The translations under genes were made by a program, and so were the position numbers. Shown here in pieces: positions 52,156 through 60,115 of a stretch of DNA of 64,000 nt (within the stretch, counting starts at the first letter, position 1; every line of letters starts with the position of its first letter). This DNA is from Mycobacterium malmoense (GTDB taxonomy: Bacteria; Actinomycetota; Actinomycetes; Mycobacteriales; Mycobacteriaceae). The notes under the pieces were generated by a model. It was not told the origin of the DNA. It saw only the letters and a program-made list of their open reading frames with translations, and made no database searches. The stretch spans positions 2,728,001-2,792,000 of the forward strand of contig NZ_CP080999.1 in NCBI RefSeq assembly GCF_019645855.1. Reading direction: 5' to 3'.

Positions 52156-52700
52156 GTTTAGTACGGAGCCGGTTGACGTGGCCAGCCGCCCCTGGCCAGC
52201 ACGTCGAGACTACGACGTGTCGCCGGTTCAGATCGTTGCGGTGGGTGCACAGAACGCGCCAGACGGGAGTGTTCGGCCAGCCACCCTAGATCGTGCCCCG
52301 AGTTGGCCTGAAATCCTCACGCGCCCAACGAAATGACCACATTGCACAGGTAAAGTACCCTAAAGTGGTCTAGGTCGACGAATAGCGTTGCTGCCCTTGG
52401 TGTTTCGCGGCAGAGCGGCGGATGTGGTCGTGGAGGCGCCGGCGGACCGCCTTTCGGGGTGGCCGGGATATATCCGACGACCAAACCTCGGCGCCCGCGC
52501 GGGCGGCGCGGACTTTGCCGTGCGTGATCCGCGGACGGCGATCAATGCGGGTCGCGGACAAGACAAATCGTCCAGGTGACAGGCCGCGAAATATTAGATG
52601 TGAATTATTGCAATAGTGTCGAATTATCTGCCGGCAGCGCCTACCATCCGCTTATCGCGCGAGACGACAGTCCCGTCAGACCGGTTACGGGAGGTACCAG
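52156..52700. other. long intergenic region before PE_PGRS
   Basis: About 545 bp with no convincing gene. It probably carries the PE_PGRS promoter; the ribosome site is GGGAGG at 52689-52694. The stretch 52585-52625 is AT-rich. Short frames in it have no recognisable protein character. Confidence 0.55.
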
Positions 52701-54449
52701 ATGTCGTTTGTCATCACAGCGCCCGACGCCTTGTCGGTGGCGGCAGCGGATGTGGCGGGTATCGGTTCGTCGCTGAGCACGGCCAATGCGGCGGCCGCGG
52801 CCTCGACCACCGGGCTGGTCGCCGCCGCCGGTGACGAGGTGTCGGCGGCGATCGCGTCGGTGTTTTCCAGCCACGCCCAGGGGTATCAGGCGCTCAGCGC
52901 CCAGGCGGCGGCGTTTCATGCCGAGTTCGTGCAGGCCTTGACCGCCGCCGGCGGCGCCTACGCGGCCACCGAGGCGGCGAGCGCCTCGCCATTGCGGACG
53001 CTGGAGCAAGACGTATTGGGGGCAATCAACACGCCCACCCAGCTGCTGCTGGGCCGCCCGCTGATCGGCAACGGCACCAACGGGGCGGCGGGGACGGGAC
53101 AGGCCGGCGGGCCTGGGGGCTTGTTGTTCGGTAACGGCGGCAATGGTGGCTCGGGCGCGTCCGGGCAGGCCGGGGGCGCCGGCGGGGCCGCCGGGCTGAT
53201 CGGCACCGGTGGGACCGGCGGTACCGGAGGGTCAGGCGCGTCGGGCGGCGTGGGCGGCACCGGCGGGTTGCTGTGGGGCACCGGTGGCACCGGCGGAACC
53301 GGTGGAACCGGCGGCGGGTCCGGCGGGGCGGGTGGCAACGCGGTGTTGTTCGGCTCCGGGGGCAGCGGTGGGCAGGGCGGGGCCGCTACCGGCGCCGCGA
53401 ATGGCGGTGCCGGCGGTGCCGGCGGCGCCGGCGGCGCGCTCGCGGCCATTGGCGGCCTCGGCGGCGTCGGCGGCGAAGCCACCGGCACCGGGAATGGCGG
53501 CACCGGCGGAGCCGGCGGCAAAGCGGAAGGCCTATTCCTTGGCCTGGGCGGCGCCGGCGGGCACGGCGGTGCCGCCACCGGCGCCGGGAACGGGGGGTCG
53601 GGCGGGGTTGGCGGCCTGGGACTCGCCCGCAGCCTTCTCGGAATCGACATCGCCCAGGGCGGCGCCGGCGGCGCCGGCGGCGATGCAACCGCTGGGATCG
53701 GCGGGGTCGGCGGCGCCGGCGGAATCGGCGGCGCCACGGGCCTCGTCGCAATCGACTTGGTCCAGGGCGGTGCCGGCGGCGCCGGCGGCGCCGCTACCAC
53801 TGGAACGGGCGGGACCGGCGGTGGCGGCGGTGCCGCCACCGCTGTCGACCTCGTGGGTGCCGGCGGCGCCCACGGCGGCAGCGGTGGGCTCGGCGGCGCC
53901 GCTACCGCTGGAACGGGCGGCAGCGGCGGCAACGGCGGCGTTGGCGCCGCGGTGACCGGCGAGGCCGGCGGCGGTGCGGGCGGCAACGGCGGTGCCGGCC
54001 TCGTCCAAGGTGGCGCCGGTGGCGCCGGCGGCGTGGGAGCCGGACTGGTTGCCGGCCTGGGCGGCAACGGCGGGCACGGCGGCGCTTCGAGCGGCAGCGG
54101 TGGCAACGGTGGCGCCGGTGGCGAGGGAGCCGGGATGGTTGCCGGCCTGGGCGGCGACGGCGGCCATGGCGGCGACACTTCCAGCGGCAGCGGCGGCAAC
54201 GGCGCTGCCGGCGGCGACGGTTTCGGGTTCCTCGCCGCGGGCGGGAACGGCGGCGACGCGGGCAGCGGCATCGCGGCCGCCAACGGCGGCGACGGCGGCG
54301 ACGCAGGCGCAATCGTCAACGGCGCCTACACCGAATCGCTCGTTGGCAACGGCGGCGACGGCGGTAATGGCGTCAACGGCGGGACCGGCGGCACCGGTGG
54401 CCGCGCCGGCATGTATGGCGGCACGCCGGGGACGAACGGATCGTCATAG
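52701..54449 (+). CDS. PE_PGRS family protein
   Basis: A 582-residue protein. The PE domain (residues 1-95) begins MSFVITAPDALSVAAADVAG and carries the type VII secretion signal YxxxE as YAATE at 87-91. The linker GRPLIGNG (about 118-125) joins it to a PGRS domain of about 450 residues rich in GGxGGx repeats. PE_PGRS proteins are exported by ESX-5 to the cell surface and have varied, mostly unknown roles. ATG 52701 with a strong GGGAGG upstream. Its repeats are in frame throughout. Located, with the monooxygenase behind it, between the Rv1894c- and Rv1895-like genes, which are neighbours in M. tuberculosis. Confidence 0.95.
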   Translation: MSFVITAPDALSVAAADVAGIGSSLSTANAAAAASTTGLVAAAGDEVSAAIASVFSSHAQGYQALSAQAAAFHAEFVQALTAAGGAYAATEAASASPLRTLEQDVLGAINTPTQLLLGRPLIGNGTNGAAGTGQAGGPGGLLFGNGGNGGSGASGQAGGAGGAAGLIGTGGTGGTGGSGASGGVGGTGGLLWGTGGTGGTGGTGGGSGGAGGNAVLFGSGGSGGQGGAATGAANGGAGGAGGAGGALAAIGGLGGVGGEATGTGNGGTGGAGGKAEGLFLGLGGAGGHGGAATGAGNGGSGGVGGLGLARSLLGIDIAQGGAGGAGGDATAGIGGVGGAGGIGGATGLVAIDLVQGGAGGAGGAATTGTGGTGGGGGAATAVDLVGAGGAHGGSGGLGGAATAGTGGSGGNGGVGAAVTGEAGGGAGGNGGAGLVQGGAGGAGGVGAGLVAGLGGNGGHGGASSGSGGNGGAGGEGAGMVAGLGGDGGHGGDTSSGSGGNGAAGGDGFGFLAAGGNGGDAGSGIAAANGGDGGDAGAIVNGAYTESLVGNGGDGGNGVNGGTGGTGGRAGMYGGTPGTNGSS

Positions 54450-54514
54450 CTCGACGAGCGGATCGGACCGGACCGCCCTTGATCATCTCCGGGGCCAAAA
54501 GGTAGCGTGGTGCT

Positions 54515-54547
54515 GCCAATTACGAAACGCTGAGTAGCGTAATTGGC
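54515..54547. promoter_or_regulatory. 10-bp perfect dyad before the monooxygenase (candidate operator)
   Basis: GCCAATTACG (54515-54524) and CGTAATTGGC (54538-54547) are exact inverses 13 bp apart, 27 bp before the start codon. Typical of a TetR/AraC-type regulator site. No regulator gene lies next to it. Confidence 0.6.
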
Positions 54548-54574
54548 GTGTCGCCTACCGAAAGGACCGGCACG

Positions 54575-56506
54575 ATGCGCAGCCGTTACGCTGGCTGTCC
54601 CTTCACCACGCCGACGGCCGAAATCGCGGCCGCGCTCGAGGATGTCAGCATCCCGACGCTGCTGCTCTCTCTCGTCCACATCACCGGCGACCCCAGGTTC
54701 ATTCGCGACTTCAAGCCCATGGGCATCTTCCTCAACGAGGTCCAGGGATTCATGTCCGAGGACGACAAAGCCCGGGCCCGCGCGGCGGCGCTGCCGGTGC
54801 TCACCGACTATCGCGACCGCGGTTGCCCCGAACCAGCGCCGCTCAGCGTCGAACTCATCCGGGAAATGATGGACTGGGCCGCCTGCGAGCACGTGACCGA
54901 CGACTACCTGCCCCTGGTCCTGGAAGAGATGGACCTCGACGGCGTCGACCCGCGCCGCCCGGCCGCCCTGCCGACCGAGCGCGCCGCCGAGACGCCTGTT
55001 CTGGTCGTCGGGTGCGGCGAATCCGGCATCCTGGCCGGAATCCGGCTCAAGCAGGCCAACATTCCCTTCACCATCGTCGAGAAGAACGCGGGACCCGGCG
55101 GAACGTGGTGGGAGAACAGCTATCCCGGCGCCCGCGTCGACGTCGCCAACCATTTCTATTGCTACAGCTTCGAACCCAACAACGATTGGACTCACTTCTT
55201 CGCCGAGCAGTGCGAGCTGCGAGACTACTTCACCACGGTGATGGACAAGCACGACCTGGCCGAGCACGTGCGGTGGAACACCGAGGTTCTCGCGGCCGAA
55301 TGGGACGACGACGACGGCGCGTGGAGCGTCTCGCTGCGCACCGCGGACGGGCAGACCAGCACGCTCCACGCGCGGGCCCTCATCACCGCGGTCGGTCAGC
55401 TAAATCGGCCCCATATTCCCGAATTCGACGGTGCCGACACCTTCGAGGGGCCCTCGTTTCATTCCGCGGCGTGGGATCACTCCGTCGACCTGACCGGTAA
55501 GCGGGTCGCGCTCATCGGGGCTGGCGCCAGCGGCTTCCAGATCGCGCCCGCGATTGCCGGGGACGTCGAGCGGCTCACGGTGTTCCAGCGGACCGCCCAG
55601 TGGATGTTCCCGAACGCGATGTATCACGACGAGGTCGGCGACGGCGTGCGCTGGGCGATGCGGCACCTGCCGTTCTACGGAAGGTGGTACCGGTTTCTCG
55701 TGCTCTGGCCCGGCGCCGACAAGGGGCTCGACGCCGCGCGCGGCGATCCGAATTATGCCGATCAGGACTACGCCGTCAGCGACATCAACGCCGCCGCCCG
55801 GATGATGTTCACCCAGTGGATCACCAGCCAGGTCGGCGAGGGCCACGAGCTGCTGACCAAGGTACTGCCCGATTATCCCGCCACCGGCAAGCGCACGCTG
55901 CAGGACAACGGCAGCTGGCTGCAAACGCTGCAGCGTGACAACGTCGGACTGGTGCGCACGCCGATCCGAAAGATCACCCCGCGCGGCGTCGTCACCGAGG
56001 ACGGCGCGACGTACGACGCCGACGTCATCGTCTACGCCACGGGGTTTCGGCACACCGACGTGCTGTGGCCGCTAAAAATCACCGGCCGCAACGGAATCGA
56101 CCTGCACGACACGTGGGGGAGCCGCCCGTACGCCTACCTCGGCATCACCGTTCCGGAGTTCCCCAACCTCTTCATCATTTACGGGCCCGGCACGCATCTC
56201 GCGCACGGCGGCAGCCTGATCTTCCAATCCGAACTCCAAATGCGCTACGTCAACCGGTGTCTCGAGCAACTGGCGGGGGCGAACCTGCATTCGCTGGAAC
56301 CGACGGCCGAGGCGGCCGCCGAGTGGCATCAACGTACGCAAGCCGAAATCAAGAACATGGTTTGGTCGCACCCCGCGGTCAAGCACTCGTACTTCAAAAA
56401 CGCCGACGGCGAGATCCATACCGTCAGCCCGTGGCGCCTCAACGAGTACTGGGCCGCGGTCCGCGAACCCGATTGGTCCCAATTCGTTCTGCGGCAAAGG
56501 AAGTGA
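54575..56506 (+). CDS. flavin-containing (Baeyer-Villiger-type) monooxygenase
   Basis: A 643-residue flavoprotein monooxygenase using FAD and NADPH to oxidise ketones or related substrates. FAD site VVGCGESGILAGIRLKQANI (about residues 148-167), the FxGxxxHxxxW-like BVMO fingerprint FEGPSFHSAAWDHS, and NADP site ALIGAGASGFQIAPAIAG (about 312). ATG 54575 chosen for AAAGGA 8 bp upstream; GTG 54548 is an alternative. The N-terminal ~140 residues are an extension in front of the FAD motif, longer than in classical BVMOs. The dyad at 54515-54547 lies in its promoter. The zinc ADH starts 10 bp after the stop; possible alcohol-ketone-ester pathway. Confidence 0.92.
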   Translation: MRSRYAGCPFTTPTAEIAAALEDVSIPTLLLSLVHITGDPRFIRDFKPMGIFLNEVQGFMSEDDKARARAAALPVLTDYRDRGCPEPAPLSVELIREMMDWAACEHVTDDYLPLVLEEMDLDGVDPRRPAALPTERAAETPVLVVGCGESGILAGIRLKQANIPFTIVEKNAGPGGTWWENSYPGARVDVANHFYCYSFEPNNDWTHFFAEQCELRDYFTTVMDKHDLAEHVRWNTEVLAAEWDDDDGAWSVSLRTADGQTSTLHARALITAVGQLNRPHIPEFDGADTFEGPSFHSAAWDHSVDLTGKRVALIGAGASGFQIAPAIAGDVERLTVFQRTAQWMFPNAMYHDEVGDGVRWAMRHLPFYGRWYRFLVLWPGADKGLDAARGDPNYADQDYAVSDINAAARMMFTQWITSQVGEGHELLTKVLPDYPATGKRTLQDNGSWLQTLQRDNVGLVRTPIRKITPRGVVTEDGATYDADVIVYATGFRHTDVLWPLKITGRNGIDLHDTWGSRPYAYLGITVPEFPNLFIIYGPGTHLAHGGSLIFQSELQMRYVNRCLEQLAGANLHSLEPTAEAAAEWHQRTQAEIKNMVWSHPAVKHSYFKNADGEIHTVSPWRLNEYWAAVREPDWSQFVLRQRK

Positions 56507-56516
56507 GCACACCAGC

Positions 56517-57542
56517 ATGCGCACGGTAGTCATCGACGGGCCCACCAACATCCGGGTCGAAACCCGCCCCGATCCGGCGCTACCCGGTCCGGACGGGGTG
56601 ATCGTCGCGGTGAGCGCCGCCGGCATCTGCGGATCCGACCTGCATTTCTACGAGGGCGATTATCCGTTCGTCGAGCCGGTGGCCCTCGGCCACGAGGCGG
56701 TCGGCACCGTCGTCGAGGCCGGGCCGCAGGTGCGCACCGTCAAGGTCGGGGACCAGGTCATGGTGTCGTCGGTGGCCGGCTGCGGCGCCTGTCCGGGGTG
56801 CGCCACCGGCGATCCGGTCATGTGCTTCTCCGGCCTGCAGATCTTCGGCGCCGGCGCGCTCGGCGGCGCGCAGGCCGACCTGCTCGCGGTGCCCGCCGCC
56901 GACTTCCAGGCGCTCAGGATCCCCGAAGCGATCACTACCGAGCAGGCACTGCTGCTCACGGACAACCTCGCCACCGGCTGGGCCGCGGCCCAGCGGGCCG
57001 ACATCCCGTTCGGCGGCACGGTCGCCGTGATCGGCCTGGGAGCGGTCGGGCTGTGCGCGCTGCGCAGCGCATTTGTTCAGGGTGCCGCAAGGGTTTTCGC
57101 GGTCGACAAGGTCGACGGTCGCCTGGAGCGTGCCGCGACGTGGGGCGCGACGCCGATCACCTCGCCGGCGGCCGAAGCCATCATCGCCGCGACGGGCGGC
57201 CGCGGCGCGGACTCGGTGATCGACGCCGTCGGCACCGACGCATCCATGACCGACGCGCTCAACGCGGTGCGGCCCGGCGGCACCGTCTCGGTCGTCGGTG
57301 TACACAATCTGCAGCCGTTTCCCCTTCCCGCGCTGTCGTGCCTGATGCGCAGCATCACGTTGCGCATGACCACCGCCCCGGTGCAGCGCACGTGGCCGGA
57401 GTTGATCCCGCTGCTGCAGTCCGGCCGGCTCGATGTCGACGGCATCTTCACCACGACGCTGCCGTTGGACGACGCGGCCAAGGGCTATGCGACCGCGGAG
57501 TCGCGGTCGGGCGACGACGTGAAAATCCTGCTGACGCCTTAA
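56517..57542 (+). CDS. zinc-dependent alcohol dehydrogenase (Rv1895-like)
   Basis: A 341-residue medium-chain dehydrogenase: zinc ligands SAAGICGSDLHFYEGDYPF and ALGHEAVGTV, structural zinc CGACPGCATGDPVMC, and NAD(P) site VAVIGLGAVGLCALRSAF (about residue 166). No sign of missing zinc ligands. ATG 56517. Sits 10 bp after the monooxygenase, so likely in one transcript with it, though its conserved neighbours predate that insertion. Stop shared with the HAD gene as a TTAA palindrome. Confidence 0.92.
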   Translation: MRTVVIDGPTNIRVETRPDPALPGPDGVIVAVSAAGICGSDLHFYEGDYPFVEPVALGHEAVGTVVEAGPQVRTVKVGDQVMVSSVAGCGACPGCATGDPVMCFSGLQIFGAGALGGAQADLLAVPAADFQALRIPEAITTEQALLLTDNLATGWAAAQRADIPFGGTVAVIGLGAVGLCALRSAFVQGAARVFAVDKVDGRLERAATWGATPITSPAAEAIIAATGGRGADSVIDAVGTDASMTDALNAVRPGGTVSVVGVHNLQPFPLPALSCLMRSITLRMTTAPVQRTWPELIPLLQSGRLDVDGIFTTTLPLDDAAKGYATAESRSGDDVKILLTP

Positions 57543-58315
57543 TTCCTGTCGCGCCGAACGTGTTTGGCCAGATAACGCAGGGCCCGCACCGGTCCGCGAC
57601 GGCCGGAGGCGAGGCACATCACCGGCCATCCGTGCGCCGCGGCCGCCGCGGCGAGCCCCGAGCGAGGGTTGACCGGCCGCGGATAGCCGACCAGTGACAT
57701 CGATGCCGCATCCTCGTCACCGTCGGCATAGAAGTAACTGCGTTGCACCGCAACGCCGTTGTCGGCGCAGAATTGCCGTACCGCGGCGGCCTTCGTCGCG
57801 CCCCACACGATCGGTTTGACGATTTCACCGGTCAGGCGCCCGCGCTCGTCGAGCTCGAAATGATTGCACTGCACGTTGGAAATGCCAAGAAAGCGCGCGA
57901 CGGGAAGCGCCTGGATGGACAGCGCCGAGGAACTCAGCACGACGGTATGCCCGCGGTCCTGATGCGCCCGCACGATTTCGTGCATGTGCGAATACAGCCG
58001 TGAGGCAACACGTTCGACAAATAGCCGCTGGCCCAGCTCGTCGAGCTCAGCCAGCGACTCGCCACGCAGATACCCCGCGGCCCGGAGGATAAGGTGCTCA
58101 AACTCCAAGCGGCCGAATCGATACCGCAGCGCGGCTTCGAACACGCCCAGTAGCTCGCCAATCCCAGCCTGCCGACGCCGGATCCGATCACCGACGTGAA
58201 CCGCCGCGGTGAAACCGTCGACCAACGTGCCGTCGAGGTCGAAGAACGCGCCGATTCCGCTCCCGGGCGGACTGGCGCCGATCTCCGCGATGGCATCGGC
58301 GGGGGAGAGCTTCAT
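57539..58315 (-). CDS. HAD-superfamily IB phosphatase
   Basis: A 258-residue HAD hydrolase of the SerB-like IB group: nucleophile motif FFDLDGTLVDG (Asp-x-Asp, residues about 23-33), motif II VVLSSSALSIQ (Ser), and C-terminal FYADGDEDAASM (motif IV acid residues) near 203. A helical cap follows the first motif. Substrate is probably a small phosphate ester. ATG 58315 overlaps the stop of the methyltransferase by four bases (ATGA), so the two are translationally coupled. Confidence 0.9.
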   Translation of the reverse strand: MKLSPADAIAEIGASPPGSGIGAFFDLDGTLVDGFTAAVHVGDRIRRRQAGIGELLGVFEAALRYRFGRLEFEHLILRAAGYLRGESLAELDELGQRLFVERVASRLYSHMHEIVRAHQDRGHTVVLSSSALSIQALPVARFLGISNVQCNHFELDERGRLTGEIVKPIVWGATKAAAVRQFCADNGVAVQRSYFYADGDEDAASMSLVGYPRPVNPRSGLAAAAAAHGWPVMCLASGRRGPVRALRYLAKHVRRDRN

Positions 58316-59223
58316 GACCGTGTCGCCGTGATGTATTGCGAGCGCATGAAACCGTCGATCTTGACGTCCACGTCCGGCGGGGTCATTCCGTAACCGGCCT
58401 GCAAGTCCAGAGTGTTGCGGACGGGTTCGACGGCCCATCCGTGCGCGGCCAGCCATTGCGCGGGGTCCGACTTGGGCTCGTAGGTGAGAGCGGAGAAGTC
58501 GACATTACCCGACATATTGACCCCGGGGTGGTCCGTTTCCAGGGCGGCGAGCTGCTCGTGGTCCAGGCGTGATCCCAGGGCGCCAATGGCGATTCGGCTG
58601 CCCGGCGCGCTGAGCCCACTGATCCGGGTGAAGAGCGCGTTTTGCGCGTCGTCGGTCAAGTAGGGCAGCACCCCCTCCACCGACCAGGCGCTGGGGCTTT
58701 GCGGGTCGAACCCGGCGGCTTTCAGCGGCGCGGGCCAATCGGTGCGCAGGTCGGCGGCCACCTCGATCCTGCGAGCTTTGGCCGCGGCACCCCGCCCATC
58801 GAGCACCCCGGTCTTGAATTCCAAGACTTTCGGTAGGTCGACTTCGAAAACCGTTGTGCCATCCGGCCATTCAAGCCGATACGCCCGGGAGTCCAATCCG
58901 GCGGCGACGATCACCGCCTGCCGGATGCCCGCGTCACCGGCGGAAACGAAGAAGTCGTCAAAAAACCGGGTTTGCACGCCGTACAGGCGGGGAAAGGCCG
59001 TCTCGTCGTCGGTGGTCCCCGGGTTGGCCAGCACACCCGCCAGATACGGGTCCCGGGAAGCGGCGATGAAGACCTTCGCATAGTCGTCCCGGACCAGCGG
59101 TTGCGGACTCACGGCATGCAGCGCCCGCCATCCCGCCACCAGCAGCGCGGTGTAGCCCACGCCGCTGACGATGTCCCACTGGTCGTCGTCGGAACGAAGC
59201 GACCCAAATTCAGGTGTGCTCAT
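58312..59223 (-). CDS. SAM-dependent methyltransferase (TIGR00027 family; Rv1896c-like)
   Basis: A 303-residue methyltransferase. SAM-site landmarks: VIVAAGLDSRAYRLEWPDGT (residues about 96-115), FEVDLPKVLEFK (acid residue), and WSVEGVLPYLTDDAQNALF. The family is highly expanded in mycobacteria and acts on unidentified substrates. Same size as M. tuberculosis Rv1896c. ATG 59223 at MSTPEFGSL chosen. It is translationally coupled with the HAD phosphatase, suggesting a joint small-molecule pathway. Confidence 0.9.
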   Translation of the reverse strand: MSTPEFGSLRSDDDQWDIVSGVGYTALLVAGWRALHAVSPQPLVRDDYAKVFIAASRDPYLAGVLANPGTTDDETAFPRLYGVQTRFFDDFFVSAGDAGIRQAVIVAAGLDSRAYRLEWPDGTTVFEVDLPKVLEFKTGVLDGRGAAAKARRIEVAADLRTDWPAPLKAAGFDPQSPSAWSVEGVLPYLTDDAQNALFTRISGLSAPGSRIAIGALGSRLDHEQLAALETDHPGVNMSGNVDFSALTYEPKSDPAQWLAAHGWAVEPVRNTLDLQAGYGMTPPDVDVKIDGFMRSQYITATRS

Positions 59224-59287
59224 GAATGGCGGACGTTTCTCAAGATTCGGCCCTCCGGACGTAACCAAGGTACCCGCGAAGGCACCG

Positions 59288-59719
59288 TCAGAGCTCCAGA
59301 AACACCGTTACTGGGCCGTCGTTTACCAATTCGACCTGCATGTCCGCGCCGAACACGCCGGTCTGCACGTGCGCGCCCAGCCCCCGCAACGCCTCCGCGA
59401 ACCCCGCCACCAGCGGCTCGGCGACCGCCCCGGGAGCGGCCGCGTTCCACGACGGCCGCCGGCCCTTCGCGGTGTCGGCATACAGGGTGAACTGGCTAAC
59501 GACCAGGATCGGCGCATTGACCTCGGCCGCGGACCGTTCGTCGGCGAGAATGCGCAGATTCCACAGCTTTTCGGCCAGCCGCCGCGCCTTGTCGAGATCG
59601 TCGCCGTGGGTGACGCCGACGAACGCGAGCAAGCCCTGGCCGTCCGGCCGGATGGCGCCCACCACCTGGCCGTCGACCGACACGGCCGCCGATGAGACCC
59701 GTTGCACCAGAATCCGCAT
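59288..59719 (-). CDS. dtd: D-aminoacyl-tRNA deacylase (DTD)
   Basis: A 143-residue DTD that removes D-amino acids from mischarged tRNA. Signature parts: MRILVQRVSSAAVSVDGQVV, SQFTLYADTAKGRRPSWNAA (SQFTL and the catalytic region) and the Gly-cisPro-type VNDGPVTVFLE. Full length, matching M. tuberculosis Rv1897c. ATG 59719. Stands alone between the methyltransferase and the divergent thiamine-binding-like protein. Confidence 0.95.
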   Translation of the reverse strand: MRILVQRVSSAAVSVDGQVVGAIRPDGQGLLAFVGVTHGDDLDKARRLAEKLWNLRILADERSAAEVNAPILVVSQFTLYADTAKGRRPSWNAAAPGAVAEPLVAGFAEALRGLGAHVQTGVFGADMQVELVNDGPVTVFLEL

Positions 59720-59770
59720 GGCCCTCGATGCTGCCAGGCCGGCCCCGAAAAGGTTGGGTAGGCTCGTCAC

Positions 59771-60076
59771 GTGTCCGTGCTCGTCGCGTTTTCCGTCACC
59801 CCGCTGGGTGTGGGCGAGGGTGTCGGCGAGATCGTCGCCGAAGCGGTTCGGGTGGTTCGCGATTCCGGGCTGCCCAACGAGACCGATTCGATGTTCACCG
59901 TGATTGAGGGCGACACCTGGGAAGAAGTGATGGCCGTCGTGCAGCGCGCGGTCGAGGCCGTGGCGGCTCGCGCGCCGCGGGTCAGCGCGGTGATCAAGGC
60001 GGACTGGCGAGCCGGGGTCAACGACGCGATGACGCAGAAGGTCGCCTCCGTCGAGCGCTATCTGTCCAAGGGCTAG
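59771..60076 (+). CDS. MTH1187/YkoF-type small ligand-binding protein
   Basis: A 101-residue protein with the MTH1187/YkoF-like beta-alpha fold: SVLVAFSVTPLGVGEGVGEI, NETDSMFTVIEGDTWEEVMA and VSAVIKADWRAGVN. The family binds thiamine-like ligands in other bacteria. Corresponds to M. tuberculosis Rv1898 in size. GTG start 59771, divergent from dtd by about 50 bp. Function here unknown. Confidence 0.85.
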   Translation: MSVLVAFSVTPLGVGEGVGEIVAEAVRVVRDSGLPNETDSMFTVIEGDTWEEVMAVVQRAVEAVAARAPRVSAVIKADWRAGVNDAMTQKVASVERYLSKG

Positions 60077-60115
60077 CCCTTCGGCTCATTGTCCCGCAGG
60101 GCCGCCAGTAGGCTC

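Noticed and set aside
52958..54319. Proline-rich open frame antisense to PE_PGRS
   Set aside because: Reverse of GGC/GGT repeats gives Pro-Pro-Ala by necessity; not a gene.
53090..54440. Repeat array resembling CRISPR
   Set aside because: Repeats are in-frame Gly-rich codons of the PGRS domain with no constant repeat-spacer pattern and no cas genes.
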